A DNA stretch of 64,000 bases from an uncultured Planctomycetaceae bacterium (GTDB taxonomy: Bacteria > Planctomycetota > Planctomycetia > Planctomycetales > Planctomycetaceae), in the NCBI GenBank assembly GCA_903896675.1, contig CAITYU010000124.1:1-64000 (forward strand). The letters are read 5' to 3'. Numbering within the stretch: position 1 is the stretch's first letter; every line of letters starts with the position of its first letter. Under the pieces are notes generated by a model that searched no databases, had not been told where the DNA came from, and saw only the letters and a list, made by a program, of their open reading frames with translations. Below are positions 30,730 through 41,013 of the stretch, piece after piece. The position numbers were made by a program, and so were the translations under genes.

Positions 30730-33700
30730 ATGACACTGGCGGAGCTATTGCAGTCGCGATTTCGGGCGGACCTGCGTCATCGCGGTGCGGCTTACATCGA
30801 AGCAGAGCGTGTTTCGCTGATTCGCGTGACATCAGAAAACGTGTTCGGTGTGGTTGTGGACGGCGCTGAGTATCAGACTCAGCTGCGTTACCAGCCCGAG
30901 GACATCAGTTTGTTCTGCACCTGCGAGCAGTTCACGAAGAGCAAATCGTGCAAGCATTTGTGGGGCACGATTCTGGCTGCTGATCAGCGCGGTTTCGTAA
31001 ATCCGGCGATTCGTCCCGGTCGACTGCTGCCATTTGCTGCGCCCACTCTGACGCAACCGCTGACAGCGGACGATCTGGATTCCGGTGGTCCGGACCCTGA
31101 CGGTGAATCCCGGATGCCTCGTGGTCGTGCGAAGGTGCGACCTGCGGCCCCCGTCCGTCCGACTCGTCCGTGGGAAGCACGTCTGGCCGAGCTGTCCGGT
31201 GAGATGAACGGTTCTCCGGAAGCCCGCGGTGGCAGTGATCCGGAAGAGCGGCAGATTTTTTACGAAGTGGACATTGAGGCCAGCCGTGAATCGGGCAAGC
31301 TGGTCATTCAGGCTTCGCAGCGGCAGCGACGTGCGGGTGGCCAGTGGGGCAAGATCAAACCACTGAAGGTTCGTCCGGGCGAACTGGATCAGATTGAGCA
31401 CGAGGATGACCGGACTTTCCTGTCGTATCTGGCGGGGGCGATCCCGGAGCGCACCAACTGGTCGACTCAGCAGGCCGAGCTGCGTACTTCAGCGCACCGA
31501 TTTCAGGTGCCGTACGAATTGGGTCAGCTGATTCTTCCGGACATGTGTCGCAGCAGTCGGCTGCGGATCCTGGGCAGTGACGAGGCTGGTCAGCAGCATT
31601 TGTCGTGGGACGAGGGTGAGCCGTGGGAGCTGACCATTCGTGTGCGGCGTGACACGGAAGCTGAAGGCTGGAAGGTCAGCGGGCTGCTGGTGCGGAACGA
31701 CGAGACTCTGGAACTTTCCGAAGTGCCGCTGGTGATTCCCGGTGGCTTTGTGGTGACCAGCGAAAGTATTTCGCTGCTGCGCGATTTTGGTGCACCGGAG
31801 TGGATGCGGGGATTAACGGCGGCGGGTCCGCTGCACATACCGCTGTCGGATCAGCATGATTTTGTGGATCGGCTGCTGGACATTCCTTCGCTGCCACGTC
31901 TGGATCTGCCAAAGGAGCTGCAGCTTGAGGAGGTGCGTGTGCAGCCGCAGCCGATGCTCCGCATTTCTGCCCCTCCGATGACTCGCTGGCGCAACGATTC
32001 ACTGAATGCGGAAGTGATTTTCGAGTATCTGGGACTGCCGGTCTCAGGCAGCAGTGCACGCTGGGCCGTCGTGCAGCGTGAGAACAATCGCTGCATCATT
32101 CGGGATCGCAGTTTTGAGGGCCATTGCTGGGAACGACTGCGGCAGACGGGTTTCCGTCGTCGCATGGGCGATCTGAAACAGACCGTCAACGTCGAGATCG
32201 CCCGCCGGGATCTGGGGCGAGCGGTGCGCGAACTGGTGGAAGGCGGCTGGAACGTTTTCGCTGACGGCAGCAAAGTGCGTCAGGCGGGTGGACTGCGTTT
32301 CCGAGTCAGCTCGGACACAGACTGGTTCGATGTGCACACGGAAGTGGACTTCGAAGGACGTTCAGTGTCCTTCCCCGAACTGCTGCGGGCTCTTGAACGT
32401 GGCGACTCGACCGTACGTCTTGACGACGGTTCGCTGGGGATACTGCCCGAGGAGTGGCTGGAACAGATCGGCATGATTTCGGGTCTCGGCACCACCACCG
32501 AGGATGGTCTGCGATTTTCCACTTCGCAGGCTGCCCTGCTGGATGCCCTGCTGGCATCTCAGGAATCCGTGGAAATTGATGCCGGGTTTGAGCGGATGCG
32601 GGAACGGTTCCGCAACTTCAGTGGTCTTGAGCAGGTCGAAGTACCGTCGACCTTCGTCGGACAGCTGCGCGGCTATCAGCGCGAAGGCCTGTCGTGGCTT
32701 AAGTTTCTGGGTGACTTCAACTTTGGTGGCTGCCTTGCGGATGACATGGGTCTCGGCAAAACCGTGCAGTTCCTCGCAATGCTGCTGCGACGCCTGGAAG
32801 ACGTGAAATCACCGCCACCATCACTGGTGGTGGTGCCGCGATCGCTGATGTTCAACTGGTCCAGTGAGTGCGGTCGGTTTGCTCCGGGGCTGCGGGTGAT
32901 GGAGTATACGGGTCTGGAGCGTGCGACTTCGCGGGCAGACTTCAGTCGTCACCACCTGATCCTGACCACCTACGGCACGGTGCGACGGGATATCGCGGTG
33001 CTGAAGGACATCGATTTCGATTATGTCGTGCTTGACGAAGCCCAGACGATCAAGAATCCGTCCTCCCAGATCGCCCGTGCTTCCCGATTGCTGAAGGCCA
33101 ACTTCCGACTGGCGCTCAGCGGTACTCCGATTGAAAACAACGCCGGAGACCTGTGGTCGATCTTTGAATTTCTGAATCCCGGTATGCTGGGCCGCAGTAC
33201 TGCCTTCAGGACTCACATCGCCGACCCGGACAGTCGCGAATCGCGTGAGATGGTTGCCAAGGGGCTGCGGCCTTTCATTCTGCGACGCACCAAAAAGCAG
33301 GTGGCGGCCGAACTGCCGGATCGGCTGGAAGAGACCATCGTCTGCGATATGGAACCGGAACAGCGCCGTCTGTACGACGAGCTGCGTCTGCATTATCGCG
33401 ATTCACTGCTGGGGCTGGTGCAGGAACAGGGTATCGCCAAAACGCGAATGCACGTGCTGGAAGCTCTGCTGCGACTGCGACAGGCGGCCTGCCACCCTGC
33501 CCTGCTCAAACGCGGCGACGAATCCGAACCATATGCGAAGCTGGACGTGCTGGTACCGCATCTGCAGGAACTGATTTCCGAAGGCCACAAGGCTCTCGTA
33601 TTCTCTCAGTTCACCAGTATGCTCAGCATTCTGCGCGAACATCTGGATCGACAGGGAATTGTCTACGAATACCTCGATGGCAAGACTCGTGACCGCAAGG

Positions 33701-34044
33701 CACGTGTCGAGCATTTCCAGGACGACCCGGCATGTCCGGTATTCCTGATCAGTCTCAAGGCCGGGGGTCTCGGTCTGAACCTGACTGCCGCAGACTACGT
33801 CTTCCTGCTGGATCCGTGGTGGAATCCGGCCGTGGAAGCTCAGGCAATTGACCGCGCTCACCGTGTGGGGCAGACTCGCACCGTATTCGCCTACCGCCTG
33901 ATCTGCCGCGACACCGTGGAAGAGAAGATTGCCGAGCTGCAGAAGCAGAAACGCGAGCTGGCCGATGCCATCCTCGCCGGCGATGACAGCAGCAACGTCC
34001 TGAAAGACCTCTCCGTCGAAGACCTCGAACTGTTGTTCTCCTGA
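30730..34044 (+). CDS. SNF2-family DEAD/DEAH helicase with N-terminal SWIM zinc finger
   Basis: SWIM CTCEQFTKSKSCKHLWG; Walker A LADDMGLGKTVQF; VVLDEAQTIKN; ALSGTPIENNAGDLWSIFEFLNPGMLG; SLKAGGLGLNLTAADYVFLLDPWWNPAVEAQAIDRAHRVGQ. Confidence 0.94.
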   Translation: MTLAELLQSRFRADLRHRGAAYIEAERVSLIRVTSENVFGVVVDGAEYQTQLRYQPEDISLFCTCEQFTKSKSCKHLWGTILAADQRGFVNPAIRPGRLLPFAAPTLTQPLTADDLDSGGPDPDGESRMPRGRAKVRPAAPVRPTRPWEARLAELSGEMNGSPEARGGSDPEERQIFYEVDIEASRESGKLVIQASQRQRRAGGQWGKIKPLKVRPGELDQIEHEDDRTFLSYLAGAIPERTNWSTQQAELRTSAHRFQVPYELGQLILPDMCRSSRLRILGSDEAGQQHLSWDEGEPWELTIRVRRDTEAEGWKVSGLLVRNDETLELSEVPLVIPGGFVVTSESISLLRDFGAPEWMRGLTAAGPLHIPLSDQHDFVDRLLDIPSLPRLDLPKELQLEEVRVQPQPMLRISAPPMTRWRNDSLNAEVIFEYLGLPVSGSSARWAVVQRENNRCIIRDRSFEGHCWERLRQTGFRRRMGDLKQTVNVEIARRDLGRAVRELVEGGWNVFADGSKVRQAGGLRFRVSSDTDWFDVHTEVDFEGRSVSFPELLRALERGDSTVRLDDGSLGILPEEWLEQIGMISGLGTTTEDGLRFSTSQAALLDALLASQESVEIDAGFERMRERFRNFSGLEQVEVPSTFVGQLRGYQREGLSWLKFLGDFNFGGCLADDMGLGKTVQFLAMLLRRLEDVKSPPPSLVVVPRSLMFNWSSECGRFAPGLRVMEYTGLERATSRADFSRHHLILTTYGTVRRDIAVLKDIDFDYVVLDEAQTIKNPSSQIARASRLLKANFRLALSGTPIENNAGDLWSIFEFLNPGMLGRSTAFRTHIADPDSRESREMVAKGLRPFILRRTKKQVAAELPDRLEETIVCDMEPEQRRLYDELRLHYRDSLLGLVQEQGIAKTRMHVLEALLRLRQAACHPALLKRGDESEPYAKLDVLVPHLQELISEGHKALVFSQFTSMLSILREHLDRQGIVYEYLDGKTRDRKARVEHFQDDPACPVFLISLKAGGLGLNLTAADYVFLLDPWWNPAVEAQAIDRAHRVGQTRTVFAYRLICRDTVEEKIAELQKQKRELADAILAGDDSSNVLKDLSVEDLELLFS

Positions 34045-34076
34045 AAGATCATGTCTCTGCTGCCTGGACAGCCCTG

Positions 34077-35099
34077 ATGACCATAAACCGTCGCACCCTG
34101 CTTGCCGGACTGACCGCTGCGGCCGTGGGGCTGGGCGAGCGATCACAGGCCTGTCAGGCGGCAGACGAAGTCCTCTCCAAAACTCCTGCAGACGACCCCG
34201 CCATGCCGGACCCTGAAGAACCCGCAGACACCGCGCCGCAACCCGGCCTGCCAACCCTCGGTGGGCGTCAATTCTGGGGCGATGTCGCCTTTCGAGCAGG
34301 CTTTCGTATTCAGCGAAATGTGTTCACCCGTCATTTTCGACTGCTGGATGCCACAGACCGACGATACGCCTCCGGTACCGAAGCCGAATGCCAAACCGCT
34401 CTGGAAGCCCTCGTTCGCACTCGCCAGTTGCCACCAGACACGGGACATGCCGTAATTCTGATTCACGGCATCGGACGATCGTCCAAATCCCTCAATGCCG
34501 TCGCTCGCAGCCTGGCTGATCTGCCCGTCTTCTGCGTGCCCTTCGACTACCCCAGCACCCGAGTCTCACTGGCGGACTGCGCCGATTACCTGCGACAGTT
34601 GATCCAGTCTCTGAAATCCGCCGAACGCATCAGCTTTGTCGTGCACAGCATGGGGGGCCTGGTTGTACGCCGCATGCTGCAGGATCTGCCCGATTCCCGC
34701 TGCCACCGCCTGATCATGATGGGTACCCCCAATCATGGAGCCGAACTGGCCGGGATGCTGAAGAAGTTCTTTCTGTTTCGAGCCATCTGGGGTCCGGCCG
34801 GACAGGAGCTGGCGGGTGGCACCGGCAGTGCACTGGCCAGTCTGCCCACGCCGGCGTTTCCGTTCGGTGTCATCGCCGGAGGACGTGGCGATGACGAAGG
34901 CTACAATCAACTGCTGCCCGGTGATGACGACGGCACTGTCACAGTTGCCAGCACCCGTCTGCAGGGTGCCGCAGACTTTCTGAGGATCCCCAGACTGCAC
35001 AGTTTTCTGATGTCCGATCAAACGGCCCTCGAAGCCATCCGCTGCTTCCTGGAACACGCCCGCTTCTCTCTGACCAGACAGCCCGCACCCATCAACTGA
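34077..35099 (+). CDS. alpha/beta-hydrolase (lipase-like) with Tat-like signal
   Basis: NRRTLLAGLTAAAVG; HAVILIHGIGRSSKSLNAVARSLAD; nucleophile VHSMGG; TPNHGAE. Confidence 0.85.
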   Translation: MTINRRTLLAGLTAAAVGLGERSQACQAADEVLSKTPADDPAMPDPEEPADTAPQPGLPTLGGRQFWGDVAFRAGFRIQRNVFTRHFRLLDATDRRYASGTEAECQTALEALVRTRQLPPDTGHAVILIHGIGRSSKSLNAVARSLADLPVFCVPFDYPSTRVSLADCADYLRQLIQSLKSAERISFVVHSMGGLVVRRMLQDLPDSRCHRLIMMGTPNHGAELAGMLKKFFLFRAIWGPAGQELAGGTGSALASLPTPAFPFGVIAGGRGDDEGYNQLLPGDDDGTVTVASTRLQGAADFLRIPRLHSFLMSDQTALEAIRCFLEHARFSLTRQPAPIN

Positions 35100-35104
35100 C
35101 CGCG

Positions 35105-37270
35105 TCAGTGCACCGACACAAACTCGCTGCTGTTCAGATAGGCCCACAACATGTCCTCAGCCGCTGTCTTCATGGCATCCTGAGCCGTCATTGTCCGAGC
35201 CAGTGTTCGGTAGCGATTGCGGAATACCCGCTCCTCCTGCTCCGTCGGCTCACGGTTCAGAGTTCCCAGAGCCAGATGCCGCAGCGAAGCAGCAACTGCT
35301 GGACCATCACCCTGACCCCCATTCACAGCGGTGGCCGCCGCCTGCGGAATGGACTGTTCCAGATCCCGGCCGTTCATCATCAGCAGCGCCTGCGAGATAT
35401 CGCTGCCAAAGACCAGCGACTCTTCATTGTCGTCCGTACCCCACGCTCGCACAAACTGCTCCACCCACTCACGACGATGCCGAATACCCCCACCCTCTGC
35501 ACCCGCCTCACCACGCCCGGACAACGACACAATCGCAGTCCGCAGCGAATCATACACCTGCTCAGGACCCATCGGACGCGGATAGATGCGAGAAAACAAA
35601 GGCATGCCACCTTCCTGTGGATCATCCACTGCCACCAGCGACTCCGCCTGCTCACTGGATAACCCGAATGCCCGCGACATCGCGACCCAGCTCATCAGCC
35701 GCCGCATGTCGTAACCGGATTCCGCAAATGATCTCGTCAGGTAATCAAACAGCTCCGGATGACTGGCCGGATTGTGCGGACCAATATCGTCAATCGGATT
35801 TGTAAACCCATACCCGAAAAACATCGCCCATACCCGGTTCACCATCGCGCGCGCGACCTGCAGCTGGTCGTCTTCCGCCAGCAACCGCGCCAGTGCCGCA
35901 CGACGGGAACCCGCAGACTCCGCCACACGACCATCAAACTCCGGCAACACGGCCTTCTGCTGACCACGCAGGTTTTCGTAAAACGTCATTCCCTCGCGAC
36001 CATCATCCCGCAGCGACCAGACCGCAGAACCCGGCAGAGAATCGGGACTTTCCACACGCTCACGCACAGCCTGCTTGAAGAACGCATTCAGCGACCAGAA
36101 CTCGTCCTGCCGTCGCTCTCGCGCAAAAGGATGATCGTGGCACTGAGTACAATGCACCTGACGCCCCAGAAACAGCCGAGCCGTTACGGCGGTTGCCGGA
36201 GTCGCCTGATCGTTCAGATGCGCCAGCAGAAAATTGGTCTCACCCTGACGATCACTGCGACCCTCCGCCGCGATCAAACGGCCCACCGTCTCCATCCACG
36301 GCCGATTGCCTGCAAACTGCTCCCGCAGAAAACTCCACAGAGAATCCTGATCCACTTTACGAGCATTGCTGCGACCAATCAGCAGATTGGTCCACAGCTC
36401 AGCCAGATTCTCTGCCGTTGACCCATCCGCAACCAACTGACTGATCAACTGCTGACGCTTCCGCGAATCCTGCGACTTCACAAAATCATCCGCTTCCGAC
36501 TCCGTCGAAATTCGCCCGGTCAGCACCAGATGTGTTCGCCGCACCCACTCATAATCATTCGCAGACACCGACGGTTGCACACCGTTCTCTGACCAGCCGC
36601 GTTCCAGCAATCGGTCAATTTCTGCGATGACAGCAGTATCCGACAACAGATCCGAAGGCTCAGTTGACTGCACCGGAGCAACCTGAGTGGCGACTTTCTC
36701 TGAATCGTTCGCAACGCCTGACGCCTCACCCGCACTCAGGCCATGCAGCTGCAACGGCGCTCGCTCCGGAACAGGCAAAGTATCAGCCGCCTGCGAGACA
36801 ACAACGTCGGATGGTGTCGCCTGCTGAGACGGAACCGCCACCGGAGCTGTCTGCACAAGCACCGCAGCCACATCATGCTGACGCCCCGCCAGCCAGCCAA
36901 ACACCCCCGCCAGCAACAAACAACACACCGCCCCTGCCGCCATCAGCCAGCGACGCCCGGCCGACAGCCGAACAGGCTCCGGCTCGGCAAACAGCAGCTC
37001 CGGGTCTGACACACAGGCCACCGCAGCAGCTTCCAGACCCAGTCTGTGATTCGGATCCACCAGAATGCGACCAGCGTCCCACGCCAGGCAGGCATGCACC
37101 TGCATAAATCGCACAAACAGGGACAACAGCGCACCGTCACCACGCAGCAGTTGCTGCAGTCGCTGAAACTGCTCGTCCCCCAGATCACCTTCACACCACA
37201 GATTCGCCAGCCGCAGCAGCTCATCGGATTCCGGTGACTGACCGACCGGCTCGGCACTCTGCGTTATCAT
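35105..37270 (-). CDS. anti-sigma-like TM N-terminus fused to DUF1549/DUF1553-type protein with CxxCH motif
   Basis: N-term ELLRLANLWCEGDLGDEQFQRLQQLLRGDGALLSLFVRFMQVHACLAWD + TM WLMAAGAVCCLLLAGVFGWLAG; RLFLGRQVHCTQCHDHPFARERRQDEFWSLNAFFKQAV; VNRVWAMFFGYGFTNPIDDIGPHNPASHPELFDYL. Confidence 0.88.
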   Translation of the reverse strand: MITQSAEPVGQSPESDELLRLANLWCEGDLGDEQFQRLQQLLRGDGALLSLFVRFMQVHACLAWDAGRILVDPNHRLGLEAAAVACVSDPELLFAEPEPVRLSAGRRWLMAAGAVCCLLLAGVFGWLAGRQHDVAAVLVQTAPVAVPSQQATPSDVVVSQAADTLPVPERAPLQLHGLSAGEASGVANDSEKVATQVAPVQSTEPSDLLSDTAVIAEIDRLLERGWSENGVQPSVSANDYEWVRRTHLVLTGRISTESEADDFVKSQDSRKRQQLISQLVADGSTAENLAELWTNLLIGRSNARKVDQDSLWSFLREQFAGNRPWMETVGRLIAAEGRSDRQGETNFLLAHLNDQATPATAVTARLFLGRQVHCTQCHDHPFARERRQDEFWSLNAFFKQAVRERVESPDSLPGSAVWSLRDDGREGMTFYENLRGQQKAVLPEFDGRVAESAGSRRAALARLLAEDDQLQVARAMVNRVWAMFFGYGFTNPIDDIGPHNPASHPELFDYLTRSFAESGYDMRRLMSWVAMSRAFGLSSEQAESLVAVDDPQEGGMPLFSRIYPRPMGPEQVYDSLRTAIVSLSGRGEAGAEGGGIRHRREWVEQFVRAWGTDDNEESLVFGSDISQALLMMNGRDLEQSIPQAAATAVNGGQGDGPAVAASLRHLALGTLNREPTEQEERVFRNRYRTLARTMTAQDAMKTAAEDMLWAYLNSSEFVSVH
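36137..36151 (-). other. CxxCH (CTQCH) haem-c-type motif codons in the anti-sigma-DUF1549 fusion
   Basis: gtggcactgagtaca, reverse complement TGTACTCAGTGCCAC = CTQCH. Confidence 0.85.
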
Positions 37271-37833
37271 GTCGCACCCCCACCCGCCAGTCGCCGCCGC
37301 ACACACTCCACAAGCATCCGCCGAATTCGACCCAGAGACTGATACACGGAATTTGCTGGACGACCCAGATCACCCGCCACACGGTCGCCACTGGACCCCG
37401 CCGCATACCTCCGACGAATCAGATCCTGATCCGCCTGACGCAGTCGACCCACACAATGCACCAGAGCCTCGCGGTGCTCATCCAGATCCAGTTGCTCCGC
37501 TTCCAGCTTCTCTGCAATCAACTCCATCACATCGTCATCCAGCAACTGCACTCGATGGAAACTGCGTCGACGAAATCGCAGCACTTCCAGACGAGCAATA
37601 GCGCGAGCCCAGGCAAGAAAGTTTGTGCCGGAACGAAACTGAGCCCACTTGCTCAGAATCACGACATTCGCTTCCTGCAACACCTCTTCAGCATCCGCTG
37701 GCGAATGCACCATCGGCAGAATCGTCATGTAAAGCGGGCGCTGCACCGTGGTAAACAGACGCACGAACTCTTCGTTGGGTCCGCCTGCTCCCGCCCCGGA
37801 CGATTCGCTGCCGTCAGCTGATGCGCCAGTCAT
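37267..37833 (-). CDS. RNA polymerase sigma factor, ECF-type (Rhodopirellula/Verrucomicrobium-like)
   Basis: NEEFVRLFTTVQRPLYMTILPMVHSPADAEEVLQEANVVILSKWAQFRSGTNFLAWARAIARLEVLRFRRR; region 4 QADQDLIRRRYAAGSSGDRVAGDLGRPANSVYQSLGRIRRML. Confidence 0.92.
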   Translation of the reverse strand: MTGASADGSESSGAGAGGPNEEFVRLFTTVQRPLYMTILPMVHSPADAEEVLQEANVVILSKWAQFRSGTNFLAWARAIARLEVLRFRRRSFHRVQLLDDDVMELIAEKLEAEQLDLDEHREALVHCVGRLRQADQDLIRRRYAAGSSGDRVAGDLGRPANSVYQSLGRIRRMLVECVRRRLAGGGAT

Positions 37834-37857
37834 TCACCGCTCGCTGATTCCAGACAA

Positions 37858-37885
37858 ATGCCCGGTCTCAAGCGAGACCGGGCAT
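37858..37885. terminator. perfect 12-bp hairpin between the DUF1501 gene and the ECF sigma operon; terminator or leader element
   Basis: ATGCCCGGTCTC-AAGC-GAGACCGGGCAT; only TTT follows on the minus strand. Confidence 0.65.
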
Positions 37886-37941
37886 GCCCGAATTCCTTCA
37901 AAATTCGCCAGCCGTCATGCCGACGCTGTCTGACAAACACC

Positions 37942-39243
37942 TCAGCCAATCAGTTCCTGAATCGGTGTCCCACCATTGGCCAGTTTCATCGGACGACCGC
38001 GCTTCGATGTGTGCACCGTGTTAATCGGAATTCCCATCGCATGCGCCACAGTTGCCCAGATGTCGCCCGGCAGATACGCCTTGCTGCCGTCCGCAATCTG
38101 CACACCGTCCTTGTCAGTTGCACCAACCGCCTGACCATTCTTCAGACCACCACCACCCAGCATCACACTCCATGATGCCGCCCAGTGGTCACGACCGACG
38201 TCCTGATTGATCCGCGGAGTACGTCCGAATTCACCCATCCACACCAAAACCGTGTTGTCCAGCATTCCACGAGCCTTCAGGTCGGCCGTGATCGCTGCGA
38301 TACCCTTATCAAGCTGCGGCAGACGCTGGTTCTTCAGAGTATCGAAGACGCCAGCATGCAGGTCCCAGCCACCCATGTTCACTTCCACAAACGGTACACC
38401 CACCTGCACAAGGCGACGAGCCATCAGCAGGCCCTGGCCAAAACCGTTGCGTCCATAGGCATCACGAGTCACATCGGACTCGGCTTCCAGGCCCAGCATC
38501 GGATCAGATTTTGCCACGTCAAAGGCCGCCATCTGACGGGATGTCATCAGGTTCACGGCATTCCGGTAAACGTCCTGATGAGCCTTCGGGAGCTCGCCGC
38601 GACGGGAATTCATGAATCCCGCTTCGATCTCGTCCAGCATCGTCAGGCGAGCACCCAGACGCTGACGGCTCTCCTCTGATGGCTCGTTCCGAATCCGACC
38701 CGTGTTGTCAACGACGAACGGAGCATGAGTCATACCGAGGAAGCCAGCCTGGCCGGCACCACCGTCCACAGACACGAATGCCGGGATCTCCAGAGCCTTG
38801 CGGTTGCGGCCAATCTCGTAGCTGACCACAGAACCAAATGTCGGATGCACCACCGTCGGATTGGGCACGTAGGAAGTCTGCATGTAATAACGGCCACGAC
38901 CGTGGTCGGCTTCCCGAGTACTCATGGAGCGAACCAGGGACAGGTCGCCGAACACCTTCGCCGTCTCCGGCATGTGCTCGGAAATCTGCACGCCCGGTGC
39001 CGCTGTGTCAATCGGCTGAAACTCGCCGCCGTTCTTCGAACCCGGCTTCAGGTCCCAGATGTCGATCGTCGGAGGACCACCGCCCATCCACATCAGAATA
39101 CAGGACTTCTGACTGCTTTTCAGTACGTCAGCGTTGGCCTGCACATGCGACAGAAAATTCATGGCCGGGATCGTTGCGGCTGCCGTCGCCATGTGCTGCA
39201 TGAAATGGCGACGATTCATTCCGTAGTTGTTCCAGAGTGACAT
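37942..39243 (-). CDS. DUF1501 domain-containing protein
   Basis: [102 protein letters not shown]. Confidence 0.94.
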   Translation of the reverse strand: MSLWNNYGMNRRHFMQHMATAAATIPAMNFLSHVQANADVLKSSQKSCILMWMGGGPPTIDIWDLKPGSKNGGEFQPIDTAAPGVQISEHMPETAKVFGDLSLVRSMSTREADHGRGRYYMQTSYVPNPTVVHPTFGSVVSYEIGRNRKALEIPAFVSVDGGAGQAGFLGMTHAPFVVDNTGRIRNEPSEESRQRLGARLTMLDEIEAGFMNSRRGELPKAHQDVYRNAVNLMTSRQMAAFDVAKSDPMLGLEAESDVTRDAYGRNGFGQGLLMARRLVQVGVPFVEVNMGGWDLHAGVFDTLKNQRLPQLDKGIAAITADLKARGMLDNTVLVWMGEFGRTPRINQDVGRDHWAASWSVMLGGGGLKNGQAVGATDKDGVQIADGSKAYLPGDIWATVAHAMGIPINTVHTSKRGRPMKLANGGTPIQELIG

Positions 39244-39318
39244 TCAAACACCTCTTGCTAATCCCGGAAAGGTAAAAGAAACACCTTGAATTTCGACAAA
39301 TCCGCGACAGACCAATGC

Positions 39319-41013
39319 TCAGTGAATAAAGATGAACTCGTTCGAATTCAGCAGTGCCCAGAACATGTCCTGATATCCATTCAGCTTCGCAGCTCCATAA
39401 CGAGCCAGAGCCTTTTGCATTTTCGTCATTTCAGCTCGAGTCGGCTTGCGAGTCAGAGCGGCAAGATACAGGTCGTTGATCTTCTGAGTCTCTGCACCAG
39501 GACTGCTCATCTGCTCAAACAGAAAACTGCCACGCTCAACGCTGCAGGCCTTATCGATCAACTCACTGTTCATCATCATCAGCGCCTGAGGAATCGTGCC
39601 GTTGAAAGTGGTCGACTCGTCGTTCTCGTCGTTGTCAAACGCCACCACAAACTGCTGCATCCAGCGACGTCGCTGCTCCTCCTGAGCACTCCAGCTGCCA
39701 TTGCCCGACTGATGAGCATTGCTGGCCACAATCAGCGAATCATACAGCTGCTCGGCCTGCATCGACTTCAGATACATGTGACTGAACAACGGCATCTCAC
39801 CAGCCGCCGGATCATCAATCCGGTTCTTTTCACCGTACTGACTGCTGAGCTGGTAGGCTTCAGTGGAGACAATCCAGCGAATCAACTGCTTCACATCATA
39901 GTTGGCCGCCACAAACTCCTGCGACAACCGCTTCAGCAGCTCAGGATGACTGGGCGGATTGTGCGGACCCATGTCGTCGACCGGGCGAGTAAACCCGTAG
40001 CCGAAGAAATGACTCCACGTGCGATTCACCATGGCCTGTGCCAGCTGTGCTGGCTCGTCGCCAGCAGGCTCCGTAATCAACTTCGCCAGCTCAGCACGCC
40101 GGTCCACACCAACACCCGGATCCACCTCACGACCCTGAAAACGCGGGAAAGCCACCTGCATCATCCCACTGCGCTTTTCGTAATACACCGGACCAGTGAA
40201 TTCCTTCCACACAACCTCCGAGTAATCATCGACCTGCCGACCCGTCTTCGGATCCAGCTTGCGGTGATCACGCTTGTCAACCTGCCGAAAGAAACTGTTG
40301 AACTCCCAGAACTGATCCTGCTGCCACTTGTTGAACGGATGGTTGTGACACTGAGTACACTGGACCTGCAGGCCAAGAAACAGCCGAGTCGTCATGGCTG
40401 TCAGCTGCACTGCATCGTCCGGCATCTGCATCTGAGCCAGAATGTAGTTGACAGCACCGTTCTCTTCGTAATGACCGGATGCCGTCAGAATATCGACCAC
40501 AATCTCATTCCACGGACGATTCTTCGCAAACGCCTCACGATAGAACTTTTCCATACCCGACCGACTGACACGCTGCGGTGCACCCCGACCGATCGAATTG
40601 TTCGCCCAGATGGTTGTGAAATTCCGAACATAGTCCTCGTTTTCCAGCAGAACATCCACCAGCATGGCACGCTTACGAGGATTCTTGTCGGCCAGAAACT
40701 GCCGCGCTTCAGTCAGAGTCGGTATGCGCCCGACCAGATCCAGATACACCCGCCGAACCCACTCCTCATCAGAGGCCAACGGTGATGCCTCGATCTCGTT
40801 GTCCGTCCAGCCCTGCCGAATCTGCTGATCAATAAACTCACCCAGCGAAACCTCCGCACCCGCCACCCCGGACTCATCCGCCGCCTTGCCCGCCACCACC
40901 TTGTCAGCCGCCAACTCGTCAGCCACCAGTTCGCCATGCAGCGACAGCAGCGCAACCGCAGGCAGCACCACAAATGAAAACCACACTGCGGAATTTACCG
41001 ATCGCCGATTCAT
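39319..41013 (-). CDS. DUF1549/DUF1553-type protein with CxxCH motif
   Basis: FIDQQIRQGWTDNEIEASPLASDEEWVRRVYLDLVGRIPTLTEARQFLAD; RLFLGLQVQCTQCHNHPFNKWQQDQFWEFNSFFRQVD; VNRTWSHFFGYGFTRPVDDMGPHNPPSHPELL. Confidence 0.94.
   Translation of the reverse strand: MNRRSVNSAVWFSFVVLPAVALLSLHGELVADELAADKVVAGKAADESGVAGAEVSLGEFIDQQIRQGWTDNEIEASPLASDEEWVRRVYLDLVGRIPTLTEARQFLADKNPRKRAMLVDVLLENEDYVRNFTTIWANNSIGRGAPQRVSRSGMEKFYREAFAKNRPWNEIVVDILTASGHYEENGAVNYILAQMQMPDDAVQLTAMTTRLFLGLQVQCTQCHNHPFNKWQQDQFWEFNSFFRQVDKRDHRKLDPKTGRQVDDYSEVVWKEFTGPVYYEKRSGMMQVAFPRFQGREVDPGVGVDRRAELAKLITEPAGDEPAQLAQAMVNRTWSHFFGYGFTRPVDDMGPHNPPSHPELLKRLSQEFVAANYDVKQLIRWIVSTEAYQLSSQYGEKNRIDDPAAGEMPLFSHMYLKSMQAEQLYDSLIVASNAHQSGNGSWSAQEEQRRRWMQQFVVAFDNDENDESTTFNGTIPQALMMMNSELIDKACSVERGSFLFEQMSSPGAETQKINDLYLAALTRKPTRAEMTKMQKALARYGAAKLNGYQDMFWALLNSNEFIFIH

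Noticed and set aside
39286-40785. 499-aa plus-strand ORF
   Set aside because: Antisense to the DUF1549/1553 gene; no recognisable motifs
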